A stretch of 64,000 nt of DNA from Alloactinosynnema sp. L-07 (GCF_900070365.1 NZ_LN850107.1:1364001-1428000), one strand, 5' to 3'. Counted from the stretch's first letter, positions 16,527-25,208 are shown. The notes: generated by a model from the sequence alone, not told the origin. A program made the numbers and translations.

Positions 16527-16555
16527 CAGGGATCTTGTATTCAAAGATCACCCTG
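16527..16555 (+). terminator. Hairpin after the ABC-F gene
   Basis: CAGGG/CCCTG outer arms with GATCTT/AAGATC inner arms and a two-base bulge, 14 nt after the ABC-F stop. No T-run. The rest of the spacer to 16698 holds the promoter region of the next gene, in which no clear boxes are seen. Confidence 0.45.
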
Positions 16556-16698
16556 TGTCCCGGACCGGGTATCAACGGTGATCACCCCTGTGTGACACCT
16601 TTTTGTCATCTCGTCTGGCATTCCGCGCCACCGTGTTCGATCATTGCGGCGGTAGGGGTCTCCGAGGCCCCCACCATTCGCGACGGAAGGCGGACAAC

Positions 16699-16908
16699 GT
16701 GGCTGACCTCAAGAAAGGCGCGCGGATCACCGGTGCCACGCGCGACAAACTCGCCACTGACTTGAAGAAGAAGTACGAGAAGGGCGCCAGCATCCGTGCG
16801 CTAGCGGAAAGCACCGGACGCTCGTACGGATTCGTGCACCGGGTCCTGTCGGAGTCCGGCGTGACTCTGCGCGGGCGTGGTGGCGCGACCCGCACGAAGA
16901 AGAAGTAA
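16699..16908 (+). CDS. Small helix-turn-helix protein conserved in actinobacteria
   Basis: 69 residues from the GTG at 16699. Lys-rich ends enclose one HTH: 'YEKGASIRALAESTGRSYGF' continuing VHRVLSESG. This 'S-x-R-x-L-A-x-x-T-G-R-S-Y-G-x-V-H' pattern is common in short actinobacterial HTH proteins related to resolvase/transposase HTH_7 domains. It ends in a basic TRTKKK tail. With no effector domain it may act as a chromatin-like or co-regulatory DNA-binding protein. The longer frame starting at 16603 has no fitting start signal. Confidence 0.82.
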   Translation: MADLKKGARITGATRDKLATDLKKKYEKGASIRALAESTGRSYGFVHRVLSESGVTLRGRGGATRTKKK

Positions 16909-16929
16909 GGACGGCTCGCGTCCGTCCGG

Positions 16930-18219
16930 CTAGGACAAGCCGGAGGGGTTGGGTGTCGTGCCGGCACTGGGCCCCGCCGGGTGATCGGTCGCGGAGTCGG
17001 GTCCGGGGTCCCGCTGGGACGCCGGACCCGGGGTGGCCGTGATCGCCGCGAAGGCGATCGCGGCACCGGCCAGCGCGACGGGGTAGACGAGATAGCCCCA
17101 CCGTGTGGCGGGCGCCAGCAGGATCGCCGCGCCAAGGCCCACCGCGACCCGGACCAGCACCTCGGTGCCCGAACGGGGTGGACGCACCACCAGCCAGGCC
17201 GTGATCGCGCAGGCCGCGATGCCGAGCAGGACCAACGCGATCACGTGCCCGACCGGGCCTGTCCCGGCGATCAGGTGGCCGGGCAGCGGGCTGGACGCGG
17301 GTGAGGACGCCTGCCCGAGTCCGACCGGGAACTTGATGACGTGCTCGACGAAGGACGCCGGATCGGCGGCCAGGACGGGCACGGTGATGAGCGCGCCGAC
17401 CGAGGCCAGCGCGCCGAGGTAGCGGGACAGCGCGCGCCCACCCGCGTGGGCGAGCACGCCGAACCCGATGACCACGGCGGCGGGTATCGCGGTGAGCTTC
17501 ATGGCGACCATGACCGCGCAGACCGCGCCAGTCCATACGGGACTGACGCGGTAGGCCAGCGCGGCCGCCAGCACGATCATGGCCACGATGGCGACATCGT
17601 CACCGGCGACGCTCAGCGTCAGCGCGGTGAGCGGGCTGATCGCGGCCAACTGCGCGCCGCGCACGGAGATCGTGGGCTTCCCGAGCACTCGCCACGCCGC
17701 CCAGACCGCCAGCGCGGAGCCGAGCAGGAACATCACCCGCGAGTCGGTCAGCGGGTGGTCGCCGAACACCGCGCGTGGCAGGCCGAACACACTCATCGCC
17801 GGGCCGTAGGGCGTGTAGTCGTCCGGGTGGGCGGTGCGGCCGAGGGTGGCCAGGTCGGTGTACGGCGTGCCGTCGGCCAGCAGCAGCCGGGCCGCGCGTT
17901 CGATCACCCACACCTCGGGCTGCGCCGGGAACGACCACGGCCACGGGCCCCAGGTGAAGTCCGGCGCGCGCCGGAAGGCCAGGTAAAGCAGCGGGGCCAC
18001 GATGCTCAGCACGCCCGAGACCACGACGGGCAGCCAGCGTTGGGTCGGGCGCAGCAGGGTCAGGGCGGCGGCGGCGAAATATCCGCTCACGGCGAAATTG
18101 CCCCACACCCGATAGCCGTAGAACTCCGACAGCACGGCCGTGACCAGGGCGAACACCCCGCCGAAGGCGTAGAACAGCAGGTCGAGCCGCAGTTCCGCGC
18201 GCCCCGCGTCCCCACCCAT
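16930..18219 (-). CDS. GT-C fold polyprenyl-sugar glycosyltransferase-like membrane protein (GT87-like)
   Basis: 429 residues from the ATG at 18219, which follows GAAAGGG; a GTG two codons earlier is possible. About ten to eleven hydrophobic helices. A large first periplasmic loop holds 'YTDLATLGRTAHPDDYTPYG', resembling the acidic loop where GT-C mannosyltransferases bind polyprenyl-phosphate sugar. The Pro/Gly-rich C-terminal tail is cytoplasmic or disordered. The family call (GT87 / DUF2029) rests on topology and loop content and is moderate. A long inverted repeat sits 37 nt upstream and would be in its 5' leader if co-transcribed. Confidence 0.65.
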   Translation of the reverse strand: MGGDAGRAELRLDLLFYAFGGVFALVTAVLSEFYGYRVWGNFAVSGYFAAAALTLLRPTQRWLPVVVSGVLSIVAPLLYLAFRRAPDFTWGPWPWSFPAQPEVWVIERAARLLLADGTPYTDLATLGRTAHPDDYTPYGPAMSVFGLPRAVFGDHPLTDSRVMFLLGSALAVWAAWRVLGKPTISVRGAQLAAISPLTALTLSVAGDDVAIVAMIVLAAALAYRVSPVWTGAVCAVMVAMKLTAIPAAVVIGFGVLAHAGGRALSRYLGALASVGALITVPVLAADPASFVEHVIKFPVGLGQASSPASSPLPGHLIAGTGPVGHVIALVLLGIAACAITAWLVVRPPRSGTEVLVRVAVGLGAAILLAPATRWGYLVYPVALAGAAIAFAAITATPGPASQRDPGPDSATDHPAGPSAGTTPNPSGLS

Positions 18220-18255
18220 CGCCACCCTTTCGTCACCCGGTCACGGCAGGCTACA

Positions 18256-18420
18256 TAGTGGCCCGTCCAGGAACGCCGACCAGGTCTCGACATGCCCACG
18301 ACGCCGCTGCCCGCGTTGCGGGAACAGCCACGTACACCCGGTACGCGCGCTGTCCCCGCGCCTTGGCAGCGACGCCGTGGACACGCCGATACCAGGCCGA
18401 CGTTCCTGGACGAGCCACTA
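18256..18420 (-). repeat. Long imperfect palindrome, candidate structured RNA on the minus strand
   Basis: Arm 18256-18311 pairs with 18365-18420 (56 positions, 46 identical). The inner arms 18318-18335 and 18341-18359 close on the loop ACCCG. The arms differ at 10 positions by transitions (8 outer, 2 inner), and every one gives G.U if the minus strand is transcribed, against A.C on the plus strand. Two transversions also occur. The outer ends read TAGTGGC and GCCACTA. No coding content fits. The element lies between the GT-C gene (minus, 37 nt away) and the ABC exporter (plus). It could be a leader RNA, an independent small RNA, or a decaying MITE-like palindrome. Confidence 0.65.
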
Positions 18421-18506
18421 GCCAGTGGCCACCGCCACCGACGTGGGCGGGAAGTTCCATGGCCGCCGCGGCGTTGTACGGGAGTTGTTCGAGAGAGGGG
18501 GTGCGC

Positions 18507-20372
18507 GTGGATAACTTCTCGATGAGAGGCATGGCGCGCTCGATGCGGTCCGACGTCCCCAAGGGACTGCGCAAGGGCACGATCCGCCGGGTTTTCAGCT
18601 TCAGCCGCAGGCACCGGCCGCGGCTCATCATCTTCCTGGTCCTCACGGTCGTCTCGGCGGTGCTGGGGGTCAGCTCGCCGCTGCTGGCGGGCCAGGTGGT
18701 CGACGCGATCGTTGGGCGCGAGCCGGTGTCGGTCGTGGTCTGGCTGGCCGTGGCCATCGCGGGCCTGGCGATCGTCGGCGCGGGTTTGGGCGTCGCCGAG
18801 CGCTGGCAGTCCGCGCGGATCGGCGAGGGCCTGATCTACGACCTGCGGCGCGCGGTGTTCGAGCACGTGCAGCGCATGCCGGTCGCGTTCTTCACCCGCA
18901 CCCGCACGGGCGCGCTGGTCAGCAGGCTCAACAACGACGTGATGGGCGCCCAGCGGGCGTTCACGTCCACGCTCTCCGGGCTGGTCACCAACGTGATCCA
19001 GCTCGTGCTCTCGCTCGCGGTGATGATGACGCTGTCGTGGCAGGTCACCGCGCTGGCGCTGGTGCTGCTGCCGGTGTTCGTCCTGCCCGCCCGCCGGGTC
19101 GGCCGCAAGATGGCCGACCTGCAGCGCGAGGCGTCCACGCTCAACGCCTCGATGACCACCCAGATGACCGAGCGGTTCTCCGCCCCCGGCGCGACGCTGG
19201 TCAAGCTGTTCGGCCGCCCCGACGCCGAGGCCGTCGAGTTCGGCGACCGCGCGGGCCGCGTCCGCGACATCGGGGTGCGTACCGCGATGGCCACCCGCTG
19301 GTTCATGACGAGCCTTCAGCTGGTGTCGGCGCTGGCCCAGGCCCTGGTCTACGGCCTCGGCGGCTACCTCGCGCTGACCGGCGACCTCGCCCCGGGCACC
19401 GTGGTCGCTCTGGCCCTGCTGCTCACCAGGCTCTACGGCCCGCTCACCGCGCTGGCCAACGTCCGGGTCGACGTGATGACCGCGCTGGTGTCCTTCGAGC
19501 GGGTCTTCGAGGTGCTCGACCTGCCGCCGATGATCGACGAGAACCCGAGTCCGCGCCCGGTGCCCACCGGCCCGCTGTCGGTGGAGTTCGACGCGGTCCG
19601 CTTCGGCTACCCGGCCGCCGACCGGGTGTCGCTGGCGTCGCTGGAGGAGGTCGCCGTGCTCGACCAGCGCGGCGGCGAGGAAGTGCTGCACGGGGTCTCG
19701 TTCCGCGCCGAGCCCGGCCAGATGGTCGCGCTCGTCGGCTCGTCCGGCGCGGGCAAGTCGACCATCGCCTCGCTCATCCCGCGGCTCTACGACGTCGACT
19801 CCGGTGCCGTCCGACTGTCCGGTGTCGACGTTCGGGATGTCACGTTCGCCGACCTGCGCGGCGCGGTCGGGGTAGTCACCCAGGACGGCCACCTGTTCCA
19901 CGACACGATCCGGGCCAATCTGGCCTACGCCCGCCCTGAGGCCACCGACGACGACATCTGGCACGCCCTGCGCCAGGCCCGGCTCGGCAGGCTGGTCGAG
20001 TCGCTGCCCGACCGGCTCGACACCGTTGTCGGCGAGCGCGGCTACCGGCTCTCCGGCGGCGAGCGGCAGCGGCTGACCATCGCCCGGCTTCTGCTCGCCC
20101 AGCCCAGGGTGGTGATCCTGGACGAGGCGACCGCGCACCTGGACTCCGAGTCCGAGGTGGCCGTGCAGGAGGCGCTGGCGACCGCGCTGGCCGGGCGCAC
20201 GGCCCTGGTGATCGCCCACCGGCTGTCGACGATCCGCGCGGCCGACCAGATCCTCGTGGTCGAGTCGGGCGAGGTCGTAGAGCGGGGTACCCACGACGTC
20301 TTGCTTGCCACGGGCGGCCGCTACGCCGACCTGTACCGAACCCAGTTCGCCGAGGAGGACGCCGCCGCTTGA
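18507..20372 (+). CDS. ABC exporter half-transporter (fused membrane and ATPase domains)
   Basis: 621 residues from the GTG at 18507, preceded by GAGAGAGGGG; the frame stays open to 18258 but would read through the palindrome. Type I exporter: six transmembrane helices (about 35-320), then a nucleotide-binding domain with Walker A GSSGAGKST, Q-loop 'VVTQDGHLFHDT', signature LSGGERQRL, Walker B 'VVILDEAT' and H-loop 'IAHRLST'. MsbA/LmrA-like, likely a homodimer. The substrate (lipid or drug) cannot be told. An unusual insertion 'SLASLEEVAVLDQRGGEEV' lies just before the Walker A region. Confidence 0.93.
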   Translation: MDNFSMRGMARSMRSDVPKGLRKGTIRRVFSFSRRHRPRLIIFLVLTVVSAVLGVSSPLLAGQVVDAIVGREPVSVVVWLAVAIAGLAIVGAGLGVAERWQSARIGEGLIYDLRRAVFEHVQRMPVAFFTRTRTGALVSRLNNDVMGAQRAFTSTLSGLVTNVIQLVLSLAVMMTLSWQVTALALVLLPVFVLPARRVGRKMADLQREASTLNASMTTQMTERFSAPGATLVKLFGRPDAEAVEFGDRAGRVRDIGVRTAMATRWFMTSLQLVSALAQALVYGLGGYLALTGDLAPGTVVALALLLTRLYGPLTALANVRVDVMTALVSFERVFEVLDLPPMIDENPSPRPVPTGPLSVEFDAVRFGYPAADRVSLASLEEVAVLDQRGGEEVLHGVSFRAEPGQMVALVGSSGAGKSTIASLIPRLYDVDSGAVRLSGVDVRDVTFADLRGAVGVVTQDGHLFHDTIRANLAYARPEATDDDIWHALRQARLGRLVESLPDRLDTVVGERGYRLSGGERQRLTIARLLLAQPRVVILDEATAHLDSESEVAVQEALATALAGRTALVIAHRLSTIRAADQILVVESGEVVERGTHDVLLATGGRYADLYRTQFAEEDAAA

Positions 20373-20378
20373 CCCCTC

Positions 20379-21092
20379 TTAGCTGAGCGGCGGGATGCGG
20401 GGGCCGTAGCGTTCGATGAGCAGGGCGTTGGCCTCGTCTCCACCCTCCACATTGGAGCTTCGCCACAACGGTAGGGCGAACCCGTCGCGTTCGGCCCGGT
20501 CGAAAAGCCTGACCAAGACCTGGTTCCACAGGTACACGTTGCTCAGCGAGGAAAGCGACGCGGTGACCGCGTTCTTCTCCGGGTAGGAGACATCGCCCGG
20601 CTCGGTGAGCGTGTCGAGCACGATGGTGGAGTTCTGCGCGACCGTCGACCCGGCCCGGCGCGGGGCGGCGGTGGTCGCGGCCAGCGACGTCACCGCGACC
20701 ACAGGGCACCCGGCGTCGATCGCGGCGATGGCCAGTTCGACGGGGTAGTGGTTGACCCCGGAGTTGGAGAACAGGAACAGCACGTCGTGCCCGGACAGGC
20801 GCAGCTGGCCGAACACGCCGCGGGCCAGTCCTGGGCGCCTCTCCGACTCGACCGCGCGCCGGGTGCTGCCGAAGACCTGTAGGTCCTCGTGGTAGAGCGG
20901 GTGGACGCAGGCCAGGCCGCCCGCCCGGAAGAACGTCTCGGCCACCGCGGCCAGCGAGTGGCCCGCGCCCGCGGTGAGGACCAGCCCCTCGGCGCGGATG
21001 CAGGCCAGCACCAGGTCCGCCACGTCGTCGAGCGCCTCGGCGTTGTGCGTGCCCACCTCAGCGAGATGCGCCAGCATCGGGTCCTCGGGCAT
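20379..21092 (-). CDS. SIS domain protein (UPF0309-like sugar isomerase/binding)
   Basis: 237 residues with an SIS fold: 'LVLTAGAGHSLAAVAETFFR' (phosphosugar-binding Ser/Gly turn) and 'VLFLFSNSGVNHYPVELA' match the YpeB/UPF0309 type. Such proteins bind phosphorylated sugars or act as isomerases, often with PTS or sugar kinase genes. Here it is co-transcribed with a MobA-like nucleotidyltransferase: the genes overlap by 35 nt (21058-21092), suggesting a sugar-nucleotide pathway. The actual substrate is unknown. Confidence 0.82.
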   Translation of the reverse strand: MPEDPMLAHLAEVGTHNAEALDDVADLVLACIRAEGLVLTAGAGHSLAAVAETFFRAGGLACVHPLYHEDLQVFGSTRRAVESERRPGLARGVFGQLRLSGHDVLFLFSNSGVNHYPVELAIAAIDAGCPVVAVTSLAATTAAPRRAGSTVAQNSTIVLDTLTEPGDVSYPEKNAVTASLSSLSNVYLWNQVLVRLFDRAERDGFALPLWRSSNVEGGDEANALLIERYGPRIPPLS

Positions 21093-21660
21093 TCAGCCTC
21101 CTCAGTTCGTCCGGCCGGTCGGCGTCGGTGCCGTCGGCGATGTCCGCGCACGGCACCTCGGTGACCGGGTGCCGGGTCAGGTAGGGGCGGGCACCAGTGT
21201 CGCCGTCGGCCGCGGCGGCGACCCCGCGCCAGTGCGACCGGCCGATGAGCACGGGGTGTCCGGGCACGCCGTCGTAGGTCGCCCTGGCCAGCGCGTCCGC
21301 CGAGGCCAGCGCGCTGATTCTGCGCACGGCGGCGGGCGTCACGCCAGGGGTGTCGACGGTCAGGATGACGACCGCGTCGGCCGGTCCCACCGCGGCGAGG
21401 CCGACGCGCAGCGACGAGCCCATGCCGTCGGCCCAGTCGGGGTTGTCGACGAGGGTGCCGGGCAGGTCGGCGCGGTGGCGGACCTCGTCCGCGCCCGCGC
21501 CCAACACGATCACGATCGGCTCGCAGCCGCCGTCGACCAGCGTTCTCGCCGCGTGTTCGACCAGCAGACCGCCGCCGTAGGGGGCCAGGGCTTTCGGCAT
21601 CCCGAAGCGCCTGCCCCCGCCCGCGGCCAGGAGCAGGCCCGCCACCTTGGGGGCCGCCAT
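21058..21660 (-). CDS. MobA/MocA-like nucleotidyltransferase
   Basis: 200 residues. The N-terminal nucleotide-binding loop 'GLLLAAGGGRRFGMPKAL' is the LAAGxGxRxGxxK motif of NTP transferases. 'VDNPDWADGMGSSLRVGL' and 'VVILTVDTPGVTP' (metal-binding Asp) match the MocA/CoxC-like branch, which cytidylylates molybdopterin or acts on sugar phosphates. No molybdoenzyme genes are nearby except a distant MOSC protein, so the acceptor is undecided. It heads a two-gene unit with the SIS gene. Confidence 0.85.
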   Translation of the reverse strand: MAAPKVAGLLLAAGGGRRFGMPKALAPYGGGLLVEHAARTLVDGGCEPIVIVLGAGADEVRHRADLPGTLVDNPDWADGMGSSLRVGLAAVGPADAVVILTVDTPGVTPAAVRRISALASADALARATYDGVPGHPVLIGRSHWRGVAAAADGDTGARPYLTRHPVTEVPCADIADGTDADRPDELRRLNARGPDAGASR

Positions 21661-21710
21661 GGAGCGAGCTTAGGGCTAACTCCCGATGATCGAAAAGTCG
21701 TGACCGGCGG

Positions 21711-22307
21711 TTATATCCAGCCTTCGTCCCACGCCCGCCGCGCCGCGTCGTGCCGCGACGACACGTTCAGCTTCGCCATCGCCGAGGACAGGTAGTTGCG
21801 GACGGTGCCGTGCGCGAGGTGGACGCTGCGCGCGATGTCCTGGATCGAGCCGCCGCGCCGGGTCAGGCGCAGCATCTCCAGCTCGCGCGCCGTCAGTGGG
21901 CACGCGTCCTCGGTCAGCGCGCTCGCGGCGATCTCGGAGTCCACGTAGCGCCCGCCCGCGTGGACGTCGCGCAGGATCGTGGCCAGGCGGGAGGCCGGGG
22001 TGGTCTTCGGGACGAATCCGCGCACACCCGCCGCCAGCGCCCGCTTGAGGACCCCTGGCCGGGCGTGCCTGGTCACGATCACCACGGCGGTCCGGTGTCC
22101 GACAGCCTCGGCGGCGGCCACGCCGTCGCGCCGCGGCATCTCCAGGTCGAACACCGCCAGGTCCGGCCGCAGCCGCTCGACCGCGGCGACCGCGGCGTCG
22201 CCGTCGCTGACCTCGGCCACGACGGTGATGTCGGGCTCCAGTTCCAGCAGCGCCGCGAGGGCGCCGCGGATCAGGTCCTCGTCGTCGGCCAGTACCACCC
22301 GGATCAT
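21711..22307 (-). CDS. LuxR/NarL-family response regulator (DesR-like)
   Basis: 198 residues from the ATG at 22307. Receiver: 'IRVVLADDEDLIRGALAALL', phospho-Asp in 'LAVFDLEMPRRDG', 'VVIVTRHARPGVL', and Lys in 'GFVPKTT'. LuxR HTH at the C-terminus: 'LTARELEMLRLTRRGGSIQD' and 'HGTVRNYLSSAMAKL'. The start overlaps the kinase stop (ATGA). Together with that kinase it probably regulates the divergent ABC exporter at 23574. Confidence 0.93.
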   Translation of the reverse strand: MIRVVLADDEDLIRGALAALLELEPDITVVAEVSDGDAAVAAVERLRPDLAVFDLEMPRRDGVAAAEAVGHRTAVVIVTRHARPGVLKRALAAGVRGFVPKTTPASRLATILRDVHAGGRYVDSEIAASALTEDACPLTARELEMLRLTRRGGSIQDIARSVHLAHGTVRNYLSSAMAKLNVSSRHDAARRAWDEGWI

Positions 22308-23488
22308 CGCGGGCCCGCCTCGCCGACCAGCTCGAAGCGGCCGTCGGCGTCGTGCACGCGCAGGTTGCCGCCGACCGCGGCGAACCGTTCGGTGAGGCTG
22401 TCCAATCCGCTGCCGCGTGGGCCGGGTTCCCGGCGCACGCCGTCGTTGCCCAGCCGCACCTCGGCTCGCCCGTCGACGACCGACATCGTCAGCTCGCACG
22501 CGGCGGCGGCGCTGTGGCGCAGGATGTTCGTTGTTCCTTCCCGTATGAGCGCGCCGAACAGCGGCTGCAGCGACGGCGGCACGAGCCGGGCGTCGCCGTC
22601 GACCGCGGTGGCGATCCCGGCCGCGCGGAGGATGTCGACCGCGTTGCCGATCTCGGTGGACAGACTCGTGCGGCGGTAGCCGTGTACGACGCCGCGGGTC
22701 TCGCGCAGCGCCTGCCTGGCCAGTTCGCTCACCGCGGCGGCCTGAACGCGGGCGGCCGCGTCGTCGTGGCCGATGAGGCGTTCGGCCAGCTCGCCCTTGA
22801 GCGCGATCGCCTGTAGGTGGTGGCCCTGGACGTCGTGCAGCTCGGCGGCGAAGCGCAGCCGCTCCTGGGCAACGGCGAGGTCGGCCGCCAGCGCCCTGGC
22901 CTCGTCGAGCTGGCGGATCACCGACCACAGCCACACCTGGATCAGGTTGCTCATCGCGAAGATCGCGCAGACCAGTGTGAGGCCCATGGTCCACCCGACC
23001 GGGTCGGCGGTCATCGTGCCCGCGAACTGGGCGACCCCGAGACCGGACAACGCGATGAACCCGGCGCCGAGCACCGTCGCCCACCAGCGGAGATGTCCCG
23101 CGAGCCTGCCCGCGACCGCGCCGAGGGTGCTCGCGGGCAGCATCGCCCAGGCGAGCCCGTCGATGGTGTCGACCAGGCTGAACCACCAGGTGGCCAGCGC
23201 GACCACGGCGGTGGCCGGGATCTCCCATGGCCGCGGCGCGCCGATCCCGAGACCAGGCATGGCGGTCGCGCTGATCCGCACGTACTGGACGAGCACGACG
23301 ACGACCGGCACCACGTGCCAAAGGCCACGCTGATAGACGCCGAGGCCGAGGAAGAACATGATCAGCACCGCGGTGCCGACCAGAGTCCAGAGTGTGTAGC
23401 TGCGCATTCGGTCCAGGGGGGTTCCCACGCGCATGAATGTACGGCGATCGGCGCCGACGGCCGTGTCGCGGCGGGACCGGCCTGACAT
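22304..23488 (-). CDS. Sensor histidine kinase, DesK-type
   Basis: 394 residues if begun at 23488; later ATGs at 23434 (MRVGTPL) and inside that N-terminus are credible because the longest start lies within a palindrome and no start has a strong ribosome binding site. Five transmembrane helices (about 30-200), then HisKA_3 'LRFAAELHDVQGHHLQAIAL' with the phospho-His, and HATPase_c 'IREGTTNILRHS' and 'GSGLDSL'. DesK-type kinases often sense membrane state. The overlap with the regulator gene and divergence from an ABC exporter suggest a stress-response export module. Confidence 0.9.
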   Translation of the reverse strand: MSGRSRRDTAVGADRRTFMRVGTPLDRMRSYTLWTLVGTAVLIMFFLGLGVYQRGLWHVVPVVVVLVQYVRISATAMPGLGIGAPRPWEIPATAVVALATWWFSLVDTIDGLAWAMLPASTLGAVAGRLAGHLRWWATVLGAGFIALSGLGVAQFAGTMTADPVGWTMGLTLVCAIFAMSNLIQVWLWSVIRQLDEARALAADLAVAQERLRFAAELHDVQGHHLQAIALKGELAERLIGHDDAAARVQAAAVSELARQALRETRGVVHGYRRTSLSTEIGNAVDILRAAGIATAVDGDARLVPPSLQPLFGALIREGTTNILRHSAAAACELTMSVVDGRAEVRLGNDGVRREPGPRGSGLDSLTERFAAVGGNLRVHDADGRFELVGEAGPR

Positions 23489-23494
23489 TTGTCA
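23483..23494. promoter_or_regulatory. Palindrome overlapping the kinase start
   Basis: TGACATTTGTCA at 23483-23494, perfect arms TGACA and TGTCA with a 2-nt spacer, in the 85-nt divergent spacer. It covers the longest kinase start codon, which argues either for a later start or for autorepression at the start. Confidence 0.4.
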
Positions 23495-23541
23495 TGGCAA
23501 GACCGGTGTTTCCGCCGACCGGACATGATCCACCGGCCTAC

Positions 23542-23560
23542 CGGGCCTGCGGCAGGCCCG
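23542..23560. promoter_or_regulatory. 19-bp palindrome upstream of the ABC exporter
   Basis: CGGGCCTGC (23542-23550) and GCAGGCCCG (23552-23560) flank a single G. The site ends 13 nt before the ATG of the exporter ATPase, a place suited to a response-regulator operator or a leader hairpin. Its sequence differs from the TGACATTTGTCA site nearby. Confidence 0.4.
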
Positions 23561-23573
23561 CGACGCTTTACCC

Positions 23574-24485
23574 ATGACCGAATCAGTTATCGAGGTGGTG
23601 GACTTGCGCTGCCGCTACGGCGGGTTCGAGGCCGTGCGTGGCGTCGACTTCGTCGTCGAGCGGGGTGAGCTGTTCGCCCTGCTGGGCACCAACGGCGCGG
23701 GCAAGACGACCACCATGGAAGTCCTGGAGGGGCTGCGTGTCCCGAGCGCGGGCATGGTGCGGGTGTTCGGCCTGCGCCCTGACACCGACCGGGAGCTGGT
23801 GCGGCCTCGGACCGGCGTGATGCTGCAGGAGTCGGGATTCCCCGGCGAGATGACGGTCCGGGAAGCCGTGCGGCTGTGGCGAGATCTGACCACCCGACCG
23901 TCGCAAGTGGACGAAGCGCTGGAGCTGGCCGACCTCGCGCACCGGCGTGATGTGCGGATCAAGTCCCTGTCCGGTGGTGAGCGCAGGCGACTCGATCTGG
24001 CGCTCGCCACCCTCGGAAAGCCGGAGCTGCTGTTCCTCGACGAGCCGACGACGGGCCTCGACCCCGAGTCCCGCCGCCGCACCTGGCGGATCGTGCGGGA
24101 ACTGCTGGCCGAGGGCACGTCGGTCGTCCTCACCACCCACTACCTGGAGGAGGCGGAGCAGTTGGCGCACCGCATCGCGATCATGCACGAGGGTCGGATC
24201 GAGGTGTGCGGCTCGCTGGCAGACGTGCTCGAACGCGAGTCGTCGCGGATCTCCTTTGTCCGGCCAGAGGGACTGGCGTTCGACGACCTGCCCGCTGTGC
24301 GCGGCCTGGTCGACCCCGAGGCGTTTCTCGCCTGCCGCGTCGAGATCCGCACCCGCGAACTGCAGGACGACCTGGCGGTGGTCCTGGCGTGGGCGGCCGG
24401 TCGCGGTGTCCAGCTCGGCAGGCTCCGCGCCCACCACGCGTCCCTGTCCGATGTCTTCCATGGCGTGGCGGCGGTGGCGGCATGA
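23574..24485 (+). CDS. ABC transporter ATP-binding subunit (DrrA/NatA-like)
   Basis: 303 residues. Walker A GTNGAGKTTT (about 43-52), Q-loop 'GVMLQESGFPGEMTV', signature 'LSGGERRRLDLAL', Walker B 'LLFLDEPTTGLD' and 'VVLTTHYLEEAEQL'. The C-terminal extension (about 225-303) is the DrrA-type regulatory tail. It pairs with the permease that overlaps its stop (ATGA). Such exporters, divergent from a DesK/DesR pair, usually export lipophilic or antimicrobial compounds. Confidence 0.93.
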   Translation: MTESVIEVVDLRCRYGGFEAVRGVDFVVERGELFALLGTNGAGKTTTMEVLEGLRVPSAGMVRVFGLRPDTDRELVRPRTGVMLQESGFPGEMTVREAVRLWRDLTTRPSQVDEALELADLAHRRDVRIKSLSGGERRRLDLALATLGKPELLFLDEPTTGLDPESRRRTWRIVRELLAEGTSVVLTTHYLEEAEQLAHRIAIMHEGRIEVCGSLADVLERESSRISFVRPEGLAFDDLPAVRGLVDPEAFLACRVEIRTRELQDDLAVVLAWAAGRGVQLGRLRAHHASLSDVFHGVAAVAA

Positions 24486-25177
24486 TCGCGCTGGCTCGGA
24501 TCGAGCTGCTTCTCTTGCTGCGCAACAAGACCACGGCGGCGATGGCGTTGGCGATGCCGTTGCTGCTCGGCGTCGCGTTCGCTTGTCTGCGCAACGACGG
24601 CGACTGGGTCGCGCCGGTCACGATGCAGGTGCTGGTGGTCCATGGGCTGACCGTCTACGTCAGCACCACGACCGCGCTCGTGTCGCGGCGGCAGGACCTC
24701 TCGCTCAAGCGGTTGCGCAGCGGTGAGACCGCCGAACCGGTGATCCTGGCCGGGGTGATGACGCCGATGCTCGTCCTGGGGCTGATCCAGGGCGCGCTGT
24801 TCGTCGGCATCGCCATGGTCGCCGGGGCGCCGCTGCCCAAGGACCTCGCGGCGATGGCGGCAGCGATCGTGGGCGGGACGCTCGTCGCGGCGGGCGCGGG
24901 CCTGGCCACGGCGGCGGTCACCGCGACCCCGGAGAACGCCCAGATCACCACTGCGCCGCTGGTCGCGGCCATGATGGGCGGCGCGATGTGGGTGCTGTCC
25001 ACCCCCGCCCCGTCCAGGTGGCTGCTGGCGGTCCCTGGCGGCGCGACCGCCGAGCTGGTGCGCGCCGGGCTCGACGGTGGGCGCGACCCGCTGGTCCCGA
25101 TCGCGGTCATGATTGCCTGGGCGGGTGCGACGGTGTGGCTGGGGCGCCGGTACTTCCGGTGGGAACCACGGTCCTGA
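24482..25177 (+). CDS. ABC-2 type transporter permease
   Basis: 231 residues with six predicted transmembrane helices (starting 'TAAMALAMPLLLGVAFACL' at about 18). ABC-2 fold features: a cytoplasmic helix SRRQDLSLKRLRSGETAEPV after helix 2, the coupling region, and the 'LLAVPGGATAELVRAGLDG' segment before the last helix. The ATG overlaps the ATPase stop, so stoichiometric production is likely. One ABC-2 copy implies a homodimeric permease. Confidence 0.88.
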   Translation: MIALARIELLLLLRNKTTAAMALAMPLLLGVAFACLRNDGDWVAPVTMQVLVVHGLTVYVSTTTALVSRRQDLSLKRLRSGETAEPVILAGVMTPMLVLGLIQGALFVGIAMVAGAPLPKDLAAMAAAIVGGTLVAAGAGLATAAVTATPENAQITTAPLVAAMMGGAMWVLSTPAPSRWLLAVPGGATAELVRAGLDGGRDPLVPIAVMIAWAGATVWLGRRYFRWEPRS

Positions 25178-25208
25178 CCTCGCACGCGAAGGTGTCCTGG
25201 CCGTAGGG

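Noticed and set aside
18258..18506. N-terminal extension of the ABC exporter
   Set aside because: It would translate the long palindrome into Arg/Ala/Pro-rich sequence unlike any exporter; the GTG at 18507 has a good ribosome binding site.
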